Shown in pieces: positions 1-59,846 of a DNA stretch of 64,000 nt (position 1 is its first letter; the number at the start of each line of letters is the position of its first letter). The stretch comes from Acanthochromis polyacanthus (lineage: Eukaryota > Chordata > Actinopteri > Pomacentridae): NCBI RefSeq assembly GCF_021347895.1, contig NC_067122.1, positions 38,162,215 through 38,226,214 on the forward strand, given 5' to 3'. Under the pieces are notes generated by a model that had not been told where the DNA came from, did not search any database, and saw nothing but the letters and a program-made list of their open reading frames with translations. The position numbers and the translations under genes were made by a program.

Positions 1-15
1 CTTTTTTGTCTGTAG

Positions 16-49556
<49,541 letters not shown>

Positions 49557-49945
49557 GAGGAGACGTAACGCAGTCGCATGAGAAGTGGTATGATCGCACT
49601 TCTGCTGAGCTGCTTCCCTGATAAAGACTAAACCTTAACTTTTTTTTATCACAGTTTGTACTCAGTGTGATGTCTTACCAAATGTGCTTTCAGAAAATAC
49701 CAGACTTATCTGATTTGAAAATGAATGTAACTGACAGATAGTTAAGTTTTCTTTTTAGATCACTGAGCTGTAACTGTATCATACTGTAAAAAATATGCAA
49801 AGCTAGAGTTTACAGCACAGAAAATCAACACAATAGACACACAGGGTTTCATTCTTCCAAGCAAAAATCTGTTTAAAAAAAACAACCAAATCCATTATTT
49901 TTGTTTCTATTTAATAATAAAATGAAAATTTTGTATAAAAACTGT
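49557..49945 (+). terminator. polr1a: polr1a 3' UTR and poly(A) signal
   Basis: About 360 bp of A/T-rich sequence follows the stop. AATAAA at 49916-49921 is the first canonical poly(A) signal, and a T-rich stretch (about 49944-49962) could be the downstream element. The exact cleavage site cannot be seen. Confidence 0.6.
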
Positions 49946-50388
49946 ATTTTATTGTTTTTCCCAGTTTCATTTTCTCCCAGTTGCGTATTTTATTTCAAGT
50001 TTGACATGCTGTGAAAACACAGATGTTGTGTGTGTAACCTTGTTTTTCTCAACTGTGCCACCCCCCTAACTGGCTGATCACTAAAGCAAACGGGTTGTGC
50101 TTTTAAAGGTTTATGCCACCTAAAATACAACTTTCTGTCCAAGTACAACAGTATATATATATTTAAAGGCTCATTCCAGTCAACTTGTACTAAGTAGTGA
50201 GTTATTGTTTAAAGGTTTATTCCAATTAATTAGTACTTTCTAACAAACTAGTTATGGATTCAAAGGTCTATTCCACTCAAAATATTCCCTTCTCAGGAAC
50301 CATTTATGGTCCTAAAGGTTTGTTACTTTCCGTCTAAGAACTTATAGTTTTAAAAGTTTATTCCAGCCAGTTAGTACTTTCTACATAA

Positions 50389-50469
50389 CCTCTTAAGCCC
50401 TGGCCATATTTTCAGAAAAAAACGCCGGGATTTCTTCCGCCCACCCATGGGCCGACCGGGCTTAAGAGG
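50389..50469. mobile_element. 81-bp mini TTAA element
   Basis: CCTCTTAAGCCC ... GGGCTTAAGAGG inverted ends between ATAA (50385-50388) and TTAA (50470-50473). It sits in a B unit of the tandem repeat whose normal sequence has CTAACAAG here. Includes CCCATGGGCC. It may be a stem-loop MITE of the same piggyBac-like group. Confidence 0.7.
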
Positions 50470-50812
50470 TTAACAAGTTGTGGTTTTTTAAAATACTACT
50501 TTCTGTCAAAGCATTTATAGTTTTAGAGGTTTGAGCCAGTCAGTGTGCACTTTCTGTCGAAGAAGTATGGTTTTATATATTTATCCCTCCTAAAATATCA
50601 CTCTTTTATGAACTATTCATGGTTTTAAAGGTTTGTTCCACCCAAAATACTATTTTCTGTCTAAGTACTTATTGACCCTTTATTTGTTTACAAACATTGT
50701 GACGTTTTTTGTGGGCGGGGCTTATGCTGGAGGCAAAAGCGGAGCGAGAAGACAAGCGGGACTGGGAGTATATAGTTTGCGCTGGGAGTTTGCGCTGCAA
50801 ACTCGAGCATTT

Positions 50813-51452
50813 TTAACCCGTTAAACTTCAGTGTACCGCCGGCGGTACACTTACTAATTTGCATAGGAATTTAAAGAATGTCCGAAGGCTGCAAACGCGA
50901 TTATATAAACACTATACGCCGATGGAAAGCTTAGATTCTCATGAATCCGCCGGTATAAACCACTTTCAGATGTGATTACCACAGCGGGTAATATAAACAC
51001 GTTTGTCCGACAAACAACGAATATCCATCCATCCGTTCTCTGTACACGGCTTTAACGTACACAGCGCGACTCATATTTCCGGGTTCATTATTACACACAG
51101 ATGAAAATATTCCACAAACAACGGCCATAATCCAACCTTGGACATCCAGACGACACAAGCCAGTAAAATATTTTGTCCAAAACATGTCCTGAAGTCAGTA
51201 TAAAATCCACAAATCGGTCGTTTTCAAGGAAATGCACCTCGCGATGCGCGTCTCTGTATTTCTCTTCATATGTAACGGGTTATTGTTTTTGATTGTATTT
51301 TTTTCTGTGTCTTGTGTCCTTGTTCTTATGGTGTGTGTATTTGGACCCAGTGTCTGGAATAAAGCTGAATTGAATTGCATTGAATATTTTTATTTACAAA
51401 TAGAATATTAGTGATATTTTGTACTGAAAATGGCTGGAATTGACTGCAGCTG
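50813..51452 (-). mobile_element. TTAA-flanked piggyBac-like MITE, copy D
   Basis: Starts TTAACCCGTTAAACTTCAG with GTACCGCCGGCGGTAC, like copy B. The right end decays at GGAATTGACTGCAGCTGA. About 135 bp of foreign sequence (51253-51388) ending GAATAAAGCTGAATTGAATT interrupts it, perhaps a LINE or SINE tail. Confidence 0.8.
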
Positions 51453-51610
51453 ATCGTCTCTGTCCAGTCTTTTCGCCTCAGTGCATTTAACCACAAATGT
51501 TTTCGTTCCCTCTGAGCACGAGTGTTCGGTGGAATCCTATAAAACTTTAATTTGCGTTCGCCAATGTCATTCCTTCTATTCTGGCATCCAAAAACACAGC
51601 AGGACGACAT
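51453..51610 (-). pseudogene. THAP zinc-finger N terminus, truncated
   Basis: ATG at 51608-51610 on the minus strand. MSSCCVFGCQNRRNDIGERK then LKFYRIPPNTRAQRERKHLW and LNALRRKDWTE gives the first two metal Cys, the FYRIP-like segment and the conserved Trp of a C2CH THAP domain. The final C-x2-H is lost where the piggyBac-like MITE begins. THAP domains bind DNA in transposases such as P elements and in host factors; the surrounding TIRs argue for a transposase. Confidence 0.82.
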
Positions 51611-52727
51611 TTTAGAAAAGTTGATAGAGCCTTGTCCCGAGTCTTTCGCCTTTCGGTCACGGCTGCGGGCTTCCTCTTTTGCCTCCAGCTAAAGCTGTGA
51701 CGTCATTTGTGACGTGGGTCATTAAAGGGTCTATATTTTAAAAGGTTTATTTCACAACAAATACTACTTTTTATCCAAGTATTTACAGTTTTAAAGGTTT
51801 GTTCCATGAATTTAATACTTTTTAATGACTGAATTATGGTTTGGGACGTTTATTCGAACCAAAATACTCATTTGTGTCCAAGTATTTGTAGCTTAGAATG
51901 TTTATTCCACCGAAAACATTACTTTCTAGTGAGACATTTGTGGTTTTAAAGGTATATTCCACCAAAAATACCACTCTATGCCTGCGTGCTTACAGTTTTA
52001 CACTTTTATTACACTGAAATTGTATACTTTCTTACTAACAAGTTACAGTTTTGAAGGTTTATTTCGACAAAAGTAGGACATTCTGCCCTAGTAGTTTTTG
52101 TCCATACATACAGGTTTGAATGTTTATTCCATTGAAATAGTGCTTTCTAACTAACAAGGGGTGGTTTTAAAGATTTATCCCATCCAAAATACCACTTTCT
52201 GTCCAAGTACTAATGCTTGTAAAGGTTTACTCCACCAAAATAATACTTTTTGTCAAAGTACTTAAAGTTTGAATGTTTATTCTATTTAAATGCTACATTC
52301 TAAAACAAATTGGTTTAAGTTATAAAGGTTTATTCAATCCAAATAGTGCTTTTTTCCTACGTTTTTATAGCCTAGCCATGCTAGATCCCATGTTTCTGAC
52401 GGCACAAGGGTCTTGGCACGCTCGACAGGGAGGGAGGCGGGCTAAAAGGTTGTCTATCAAATCCCTCTGCAGCAATTGGGTAGGTATACAACCAATCAAC
52501 GCAACAAATAGGCTGACGTGGTTCCGAGAGCACCGGCGGATTGTGTGGCTTTTTAGCGAGCCGGCTCTTTTGGCTCGGCTCAGTAAAGAGAGCCGGCTCT
52601 TTCGGCTCCCAAACGGCTCTTCGGGTTGTTTTGTTGCTTTAATTAATTTATTATCAACAACAATATAAAATTATGCACAAAATGAATTACTAATGTAAAA
52701 GATTGTTTTTTTAAATTTATATATGTT

Positions 52728-52771
<44 letters not shown>

Positions 52772-52796
52772 TTTTTTTTATTCACTCCACAAAAAT

Positions 52797-53155
52797 CCAT
52801 CCATTCTCTATACACCGCTTTATCCTCACTAGGGTTGCGGGGGGGTGCTGGAACCTATCCCAGCTGACTTGGGCTGGGGACACCCTGGACAGGTCACCAG
52901 TCTGTCACAGGGCTACATATACAGACACACAATCACACTCACATTCACACCTACGGACAATTTAGAGTAACCAATTAACCTCAGCATATTTTTGGACTGT
53001 GGGAGGAAGCCGGAGTACCCGGAGAAAACCCACGTGTGCACAGGGAGAACATGCAAACTCCATGCAGAAAGATCCCAGGCCCACCCCGGGATTCAAACTG
53101 GTATGTTCTTGCTGCAAGGCGAAAGTGCTAACCACTACTCTACTGTGCAGCTGAC
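52797..53155 (-). mobile_element. RTE-like LINE 3' tail, antisense
   Basis: ATCCATCCATTCTCTATACA at the start, then AGGTCACCAGTCTGTCACAG, AGCCGGAGTACCCGGAGAAA and AACATGCAAACTCCATGCAG: the reverse complement of the 19361-19620 tail and about 100 bp longer. Nested in the hAT element. Confidence 0.85.
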
Positions 53156-53226
53156 TCCACAAAAATGTAAAACAAATAAATTATAAAATACAAAGAACAA
53201 CTATTTACAACTCAATTTTCAACTAT

Positions 53227-53955
53227 TTAAATATTCAGCTTTTTCCTATTAAACAAATTTAAAGTGAAACAACACAAAACACAGCAAACCACTTCGTTTT
53301 CCACATCCCACTCTTTTGCCACTTTGAGCAGCTCTTCTGCTAAGTTCTCAGCAGTGTGTCTGTCACTGAACTCAAAACAATCCAGAAGACAGGACACCAT
53401 TTTAAATTTTTCAATAAAGTGACACATAACTGACAAGAAGGATGTATTGGTTTGGGATGTCCAGCTGTCAGTTATTAGACAGACTGCTGTGGCTTTTTTA
53501 ACCCTCTCTTGCAGTAATGTATGTTCTGTGTCATACAGACCTGGGATGATTTTTGGGAAAGTGTTTTCCTGCTTGGAATTGCATACATTGGATTTGGTGC
53601 ATGAACAAACTTCCTGAATCCTTTATCATCCACAACTGAAAATGGTTGAAAATCAAGGGTAATCATTTTTGCCAGTTCTTCATCAATTGAGTTCTGTCTT
53701 GCTGTGGTCACAGACTTCTGCAAAAACTGTGTCATAGAGCTCTGGATCGGAGGTTTTGGTGGCTGTGGTGGCATAGTACATGATGCTGTAGATACTGCAG
53801 CAGCAGCAACAGTAGCAGTAGACACACTGGCACCTTCATTAATACATTCAACCCATTGCACTGATGGGTGGACAGTTCTCAGATGCCTGTGGAGGTTGTT
53901 TGTGGAGCCGGCTCTGTAGGATATTCTTTTCTTGCAGACTCTACACTCTGCCTTT
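53227..53955 (-). pseudogene. hAT transposase fragment with BED finger
   Basis: Minus-strand order: CRVCKKRISYRAGSTNNLHR then HLRTVHP (BED finger, C-x2-C and H-x4-H), a variable linker, SMTQFLQKSVTTARQNSIDE, LAKMITLDFQPFSVVDDKGF and RKFVHAPNPMYAIPSRKTLS. After frame breaks come MVSCLLDCFEFSDRHTAENL and AEELLKVAKEWDVENEVV. These are ZBED1-like hAT motifs. The catalytic C-terminal half is absent. Confidence 0.88.
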
Positions 53956-54985
53956 GTATTATCAACTTGATATCAAATTGAAATGGTTCCAGATTTTACT
54001 CGTTTTCCTGGTGTCACTCATTTTCTTTACCTTTCTATCGATGTCTGGTTTTGTTGCCCCTGGCTCTCTTTCTCTCTGTCCCTCCTGCTCTGTTCCTGAT
54101 CTGCGTCTGTGAGTGTAACTGCCGCCCCTCCCCCGCTCTGCTCAGCGCAAACACATATTGACCAATCACGTCTGGCTTGAAGAGAAAAAAAGTGAGCGAG
54201 CGTGGGTGAGAGAGAGAAAAAAAAACAACACGGCTCCCAGGACGGCTCCCAATAAGGAGCCGGCTCCCGTCGGTCACTTGAAAGATCCGGCTCTAAGAGC
54301 CGTTTCGTTCGCGAACGACACATCACTAAGTCCCATTAGCTTCCCAACCAGCAGGGCCGCGGAGCCAACTGGTATATTAAGGATTTGCCATATCCCGTCG
54401 GCATAAGTCCAAATACGTCTTTCTTCTCAATGAAACACTTCAGTGCCGTCCTTTGTTTATCTTTCAAGTTGAATTTTAGCTTCAAATCTTTAAGGGCTGT
54501 GGCCAAAGCCGAGTCGAAAGATAACTGTTTATTGTGCGCCGGTTGTTTCTGTCAGAGTCGTCACGCCTCTGTCGTCACTTCGTTACGTCCGCCTTCTGAC
54601 TCTACACTTCATGGTGATTGGTCCGGCCAGTTATAGGAGAATCCAGCCTCGAGCCTTATGGAGGGTAACTGGACCCACCCTGGCAGAGAATTAAATTCGT
54701 TGCCGTGGGTTGTCTAGCGCGGCTAGGCTAACGTTTTTATGCTTTTATAATTCTATTCCACCCCAAATTCTTCATTCAGTCCATGTACTTATAAAGGTTT
54801 ATTTCACACACATAGTACCCTTTAAGGTTATGCTTTTAAAGGTTTAGTCCACCCACAACTGGACATAGTTCTTTTTTCCAGTGTCCATGGGATAGAAAAA
54901 CGAGCTTCCCTTTGCAGTAAACACGTGGTTGACATGTTATCAGGCCCAAAACCGAGATAATGACCAACAAGGGCAATGACGTATA

Positions 54986-56581
54986 CAGGACTGTCTCAGA
55001 AAATTAGAATATTGTGATAAAGTTCTTTATTTTCTGAAATGCAATTAAAAAAACAAAAATGTCATACATTCTGGATTTATTACAAATCAACTGAAATATT
55101 TCAAGCCTGTTATTATTTTAATATTGCTGATTATGGCTTACAGCTTAAGAAAACTCAAAAATCCTATCTCAAAATATTAGAATATCATGAAAAAGTATAC
55201 TAGTAGGCTATTTAACTAATCACTTGAATCGTCTAAATAACTCGAAACACCTGCAAGTGTTTCCTGAGCCTTGAAAAACACTCAGCTTGGTTCAGTAAAC
55301 TAAACACAAGTATGGGGAAGACTGCTGATCTGACTGCTGTCCAGAGGACCATCATTGACACCCTCCATCAGGAGGGTAAGACACAAAAAGAAATTTCTCA
55401 AAGAGCAGGCTGTTCACAGAGTGCAGTTTCAAAGCACATTCACAAAAAGTCTGTTGGAAGGGAGAAATGTGGCAGGAAACGCTGCACAACCAAGAGAGAT
55501 GACCGCAGGCTTAACAGGATTGTGAAGAAGAGCCGCTTCCAGAATTTGGGGGAGCTTCAAAGACAGTGGACTGAAGCTGGAGTCCAGGTATCAAAAGCCA
55601 CTGTTCACAGACGTGTCCGGGAAATGGGCTACAATAGCCGTATTCCCATGGTCAAGCCACTTCTGAACTCAAGACAACGGAAAAAGCGTCTGACTTGGGC
55701 TATGGAAAAGAAGCACTGGACAGTTGAAGAGTGGTCCAAAGTCCTCTTTTCAGACGAAAGCAAGTTTTGTATTTCATTTGGAAGTCAAGGCGCCAGAGTC
55801 TGGAGAAAGGCTGGAGAGGAGCAAAATCCAAGTTGCTTGAAATCCAGTGTGAAGTTCCCACAGTCAGCGATGGTTTGGGGAGCCATGTCAGCTGCTGGTG
55901 TTGGTCCACTGTGTCTCATCAAGTCCAGAGTAAATGCAGCTGTGTACCAAGAGATTTTAGAGCACTACATGCTTCCTTCTGCTGAAAAGCTCTATGGAGA
56001 TGATGATTTCATTTTCCACCATGATCTGGCACCTGCCCACAGTGCCAAAACCACCAGTAACTGGTGTACTGACCATGGTATTGCTGTCCTCGATTGGCCT
56101 GCCAATTCCCCTGACCTGAACCCCATTGAGAATTTGTGGGGTATTGTCAAGAAGAAGCTGAAAGACACCAGACCCAACAATGCAAATGAGCTAAAGGCCG
56201 CTATTGAAGCATCCTGGGCATCCATAACACCACAGGCTGATTGCCTCCATGCCACGCCGCATTGATGCAGTAATTCGTGCAAAAGGATTCCCAACCAAGT
56301 ACTGAGTGCATTAATGGACATTTTCAAATGTTTGATTTTGTTTTGCTGTTATAATTTTGTTTTTTTACTTGGTCTGAGGAAATATTCTAATATTTTGAGA
56401 TAGGATTTTTGAGTTTTCTTAAGCTGTAAGCCATAACCAGCAATATTAAAATAATAAAAGGCTTGAAATATTTCAGTTGATTTGTAATGAATCCAGAATG
56501 TATGACATTTTTGTTTTTTTAATTGCATTTCAGAAAATAAAGAACTTTATCACAATATTCTAATTTTCTGAGACAGTCCTG
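54986..56581 (+). mobile_element. Full-length Tc1-like transposon in a palindromic target
   Basis: CAGGACTGTCTCAGAAAATT after TA at the left; AATTTTCTGAGACAGTCCTG then TA at the right. The inverted arms are over 200 bp. Size 1596 bp. The flanks themselves are inverted: CAATGACGTA on the left and TACGTCATTG on the right, so the target was a 22-bp palindrome centred on TA. The transposase is complete except for its C terminus. Confidence 0.95.
55312..56305 (+). pseudogene. Tc1 transposase with C-terminal frameshift
   Basis: ATG at 55312: MGKTADLTAVQRTIIDTLHQ, HTH (KEISQRAGCSQSAVSKHIHK), second HTH (VSKATVHRRVREMGYNSRIP), VLFSDESKFCISFGSQGARV (Asp 1), FIFHHDLAPAHSAKTT (Asp 2), [20 protein letters not shown] (Glu). 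After ASWASITPQ the frame shifts and stops at 56263-56265; the normal ending reads on in another frame to TGA 56303-56305. Family comparison suggests about 11 bases missing near 56232. All DDE residues lie upstream of the break. Confidence 0.92.
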
Positions 56582-56821
56582 TATACGTCATTGAACAAGG
56601 GTCCCAGCAAAGTATGCTGCAGACACGCTGCTGGGGTGTGAGCTCGGGGATGAACCGGGATCCAGTTACCACAGAGCGGACATGTTTTCAGCATTGCACC
56701 GCTGATTGGCTGTTGACTGTGGCGGCTGAAGCATGAAGGTGGGATGAACAGCTGCGGGGTAAACGGCTGACTCACCGTTTATTTCATCGAAAGGACTCGT
56801 CATGGCAAGTCGAAGGTATCT

Positions 56822-56829
56822 ATGGACCG
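56822..56829 (+). CDS. Unidentified gene, putative first coding exon
   Basis: ATGGACCG then donor GTGAGT. Phase (two bases over) fits the exon at 59730, giving MDRTRPLRVRGLQAS. An upstream ATG at 56803 (MASRRYLWT) is in the other phase and would reach a stop a few codons into the next exon, so I prefer 56822. The preceding frame is closed. The 236 bp before it, after the Tc1 element, should hold the promoter and 5' UTR; no TATA box is obvious. Confidence 0.5.
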
Positions 56830-58914
56830 GTGAGTAAATAAGTCATGATATTATAAATCTCAAAAACGGGAATTTAACGGACAAACGTGTTTTGTGGACG
56901 CCGTGAAAAGCGCTAACTGGTAAACGCAGCTGGTCCGCTATGGCAGTGACGCGGCTAACGGACACTGTCGGTGCCCCCATGTTAATGTTAAACGATGAAT
57001 AAATTTTAACAAAGAAAAAAATCTCTACTTTTTAGGTAACATTCGTCGTCTTTTATTTACATAACGTCGCTGCTGTTTACCCAGTTTTGTTACGGACCGG
57101 TGAAGCAGCTCCACACATACCGACGAACCATGTCGGCCGTTTTATTAAAAATACAGCATTAGACGACGGTTTGCTAACAAGCTAACGTACAAACATGCTA
57201 TAAAATCGCACCTTTTAGCACTAATGCGGTGTTTGAATATTTTACCGCTATGTCAAGAGAGGTTTCGCCCAAAAAGCCTCACAATTCAGACCGTTTTGAG
57301 ATACTAAATGACTACAGACACTGTTGAATGCTCATTTTTTGCTTTTCCTCTCGTCTGAAGTAGTCGTCTGAAGTGTTGCGTACATTATTTACACCTTAAT
57401 GAACAAAATCTCTCCAAGATTTTAGTGCTTTTTTTCTGAAAAAGGTGAATATTAACGAATAAAACGTGTTAAGCAGCCGTTATTCGCATTAAAGTTAATC
57501 GTGTCCTGAAGATCTTCACTGGTGTGGCACAGTAACAGTGGGTCTAATTCGTCTCTGATAACATGTGAGCTAAGGGCTGTTGTAGTGTGTTTAGGATTGT
57601 AGCAGCTTTACTTCAGCCATTAGCCAGATATTTTTTGAAGAGCTGGAAGTCATGTCTTCAGAGGACGTTAAGATTAGCGATATTGTATCGGAAATGGAAG
57701 TACTAACCATCAAGACAAAACGATTCGGGGAAAATACAGTTTACAACGGAAATGAGTGCACCTCTGTGCCACTTATATGTAAAATCACTAAAAACTGTAT
57801 CACGTTACAGGAACAGTATCACTTCTAAGCTTAACAGTAAGTGTTTGCATTTATGTAAATTTAAAAGCCAACAGTTTGGAGTTATTTATCAAAGTACAGG
57901 CTGCACTCAAACCAGCAAAAGTCCTTTTCTTTTTTCCCATTACTTTATATGTCTACCTTTATTTCTGAAGACAGATTCAATTCTTCTTCACACAAAGGAC
58001 ACCAGTGTTTACTCAAGAGATGTTAGGCTATTCTTTAGAGGCTATTTTTTGCAGGTATTCTTTTCTGAATGTGTTGTTTCACTGACTCACTTTTCAAAAT
58101 ACCACAAAGGTTGCTGTATTGTATTCAAGTCATACTTGGCCACACTGTCGTTTTTTCTTTGTTCTTCTTTAGAAATTCTTGTATAATATTGTCAGTGTAG
58201 TTTAGGGGGTTATCTTGCTGGAATATTCCTATTCTGTCAAGCTTTTTCAGACTGAGAGTGATGCTGTTTGTCAGCCAGTGTTTTTGTATATCCACAGATA
58301 TTCGTGGTGCATCTATAACATCATCTTCCCAACATGTTTTCCCCTCATCATCACACTCCCAACTCCGTGCTTTACTGTCAGGGCTTTGCGTTCACTGTGG
58401 TAGTCCTTGTCAGGTTCATGCCAAATACGCTGGATGCAGTCTGCACCCCCAATATTCACCAGGCTGCTTTTCTTGTTAATTAGAAAAGTTTCATCTTAGT
58501 GTTGTTTTAACTTTGGGATCCACATTCTTAGAATACCTATTACGGGTTCACCTGCACAATCAGTAGCAGTTCAGTAGTTTAAAGGTCAGCCTAAAAGTGT
58601 ACACCTAAACATTTTGTAAAGTTCCTGTAATGTTTTCTCTGACTTCTTGGAAATGTATAAATTATTTCTGTGTTTGTTAATATGCTACATTATATTTGGA
58701 CGTCTTTCTGGTTTTAATACCGTGATAAAATGTTAAAACACTTCTGAATTATGTCCTTAACGCTTCTATGGCAATGTTTTTAAAAAGTCGAGACTTAGGA
58801 GTCATGAAAATATGGCAGTGCAGTTCTATAGGCCACTTGGTGTGTAAAAATGAGCTCCAACTTGATCTGCTACATTTAATAATGCTTTCATCCAATACTG
58901 TAAAATAAAAATAA
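56830..58914. other. Putative first intron of second gene, unassigned
   Basis: No repeats or exons recognised. CG dinucleotides are moderately frequent to about 57200, as near a promoter. Confidence 0.45.
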
Positions 58915-58944
58915 GTGCTACTAATATTATATACTATATATATA

Positions 58945-58986
<42 letters not shown>

Positions 58987-59360
58987 TATTATACACTACC
59001 AATCAACAGTTTGGTGTCAATTAGAAATGTCATTGTTTTTGACAGAAATGCAATTTATTTCATTGAAGATCACTTTAAATTAATCAGAAATACAGTCTAG
59101 ACATTGTTTATGTGGTAAATGACTATTCTAGCTGGAAACAGATGATTTTTAATGGAATATCTCCATAGGGGTACAGAGGAACATTTCCAGCAACCATCAC
59201 TCCTGTGTTCTAATGCTACACTGTGTTAGCTAATGGTGTTGAAAGACTCATTGATGATTAGAAAACCCTTGTGCAGTTATGTTAGCACATGAATAAAAGT
59301 GTGAGTTTTGATGGAAAACATGGAATTGCCTGAGTGACCCCAAACTTTTGAACGGTAGTG
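58915..59360. mobile_element. (TA)n microsatellite and deleted Tc1-type MITE
   Basis: (TA)n covers about 58925-58985. CACTACCAATCAACAGTTTG starts at 58994 after TA, and AAACTTTTGAACGGTAGTG ends at 59360 before TA. These are the ends of a common fish Tc1 family, reduced to 367 bp without transposase. The insertion into a TA-run fits the TA target preference. Confidence 0.8.
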
Positions 59361-59729
59361 TAGATAATAAAGGTGCATGTCAGTTCTGTTTCTTTACATT
59401 TATACTTTTTTATTCGTAAGCCATACTTTTTTTTTCTAAATTTACTTGCAGCGTAGTATGTTTACACTGTGATTTTCTAATATTGATGAACTCAACCTGT
59501 TTGAATATTAGTTTCATCTTTGCCTATAGGTTAACCCTTATGATTAGCTGCAGCATTAGCTATGATGAATCTGTGTTTCACTTGTAATACTGCAGTTTAT
59601 AGTTAAAACTATTTGTTCTTACACTACTGCACTGTTGTTGTTTAGGTATCCCCTGTTGCAGTGGTTGCTGATGCGGCTAATGATTAGCAGACTTCTGTTG
59701 ACGGTATCTGACTTTCTTTGTGTGTCCAG

Positions 59730-59846
59730 GACAAGACCCCTGAGAGTCAGAGGGCTTCAGGCTTCAGCAGAGAAAGCAAAAAAGTTCCCAGAGTCCAGTG
59801 TGAATGATAACATCATGAGGCTTCCGATACGCTGGGCAGCACACAG
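59730..59846 (+). CDS. Unidentified gene, second coding exon
   Basis: 117 bases with acceptor TGTCCAG and donor GTGATG. In phase with 56822 it encodes TRPLRVRGLQASAEKAKKFP then ESSVNDNIMRLPIRWAAHR. Basic, no known domain. I do not recognise the protein. In mammals PTCD3 and IMMT lie beside POLR1A, but this peptide does not resemble either as I recall them. Exons further right are expected outside the window or unrecognised. Confidence 0.55.

Larger units (their letters stand above)
50674..51731 (-). mobile_element. TIR element with THAP-domain remnant
   Basis: Left end GACCCTTTATTTGTTTAC and right end inverse GACCCTTTAATGACCC share further inverted similarity (GCTGGAGGCAAAAGCGGAG versus GCTGGAGGCAAAAGAGGAAG), an imperfect inverted repeat of about 80 bp. 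A THAP coding fragment lies at the right on the minus strand. A piggyBac-like MITE (copy D) is nested inside. It interrupts the tandem repeat. The superfamily (P element, Kolobok or other THAP-bearing) is unresolved. Confidence 0.7.
52551..54327 (-). mobile_element. hAT element with GAGCCGGCTC-type ends
   Basis: Right end AAGAGCCGTTTCGTTCGCGAACGACACATCA in the window (54294-54324) is complete. The left end starts directly at AGCGAGCCGGCTC, so about 25 terminal bases are missing. GGAGCCGGCTC motifs recur at both ends. The transposase fragments are on the minus strand. Comparison with 31890-31900 shows the host read GGCTAAGTCCC, pinpointing the insertion. An RTE tail (52797-53155) and (TA)n (52734-52770) lie inside. 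Confidence 0.85.
52368..54730 (+). mobile_element. TAGCCTAGCC-ended TIR element, copy 2 (contains hAT)
   Basis: Ends TAGCCTAGCCATGCTAGA and TCTAGCGCGGCTAGGCTA, with ACGTTTTTA duplicated at 52359-52367 and 54731-54739 (9 bp). Without the inserted hAT (52551-54327) it is about 586 bp and matches 31713-32295. It interrupts an A/B tandem repeat unit. Confidence 0.88.
50105..54860. repeat. Degenerate alternating A/B tandem repeat (51/52 bp), heavily interrupted
   Basis: Units begin AAAGGTTTATTCCA. Type A continues CCCAAAATACTACTTTCTG then TCCAAGTACTTATAGTTTT. Type B continues GTCAATTAGTACTTTCTAAC then TAACAAGTTATGGTTTT. Visible runs are 50105-50670, 51732-52367 and 54731-54860; the gaps are transposons. 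Along much of the array A and B alternate, giving a dimer of about 103 bp. Units are 70-85 percent alike by eye, so the array is old. Not coding. Confidence 0.8.

Noticed and set aside
56803..56829. Start codon at 56803 (MASRRYLWT)
   Set aside because: Its phase hits TGA four codons into the exon at 59730. The ATG at 56822 keeps that exon open.
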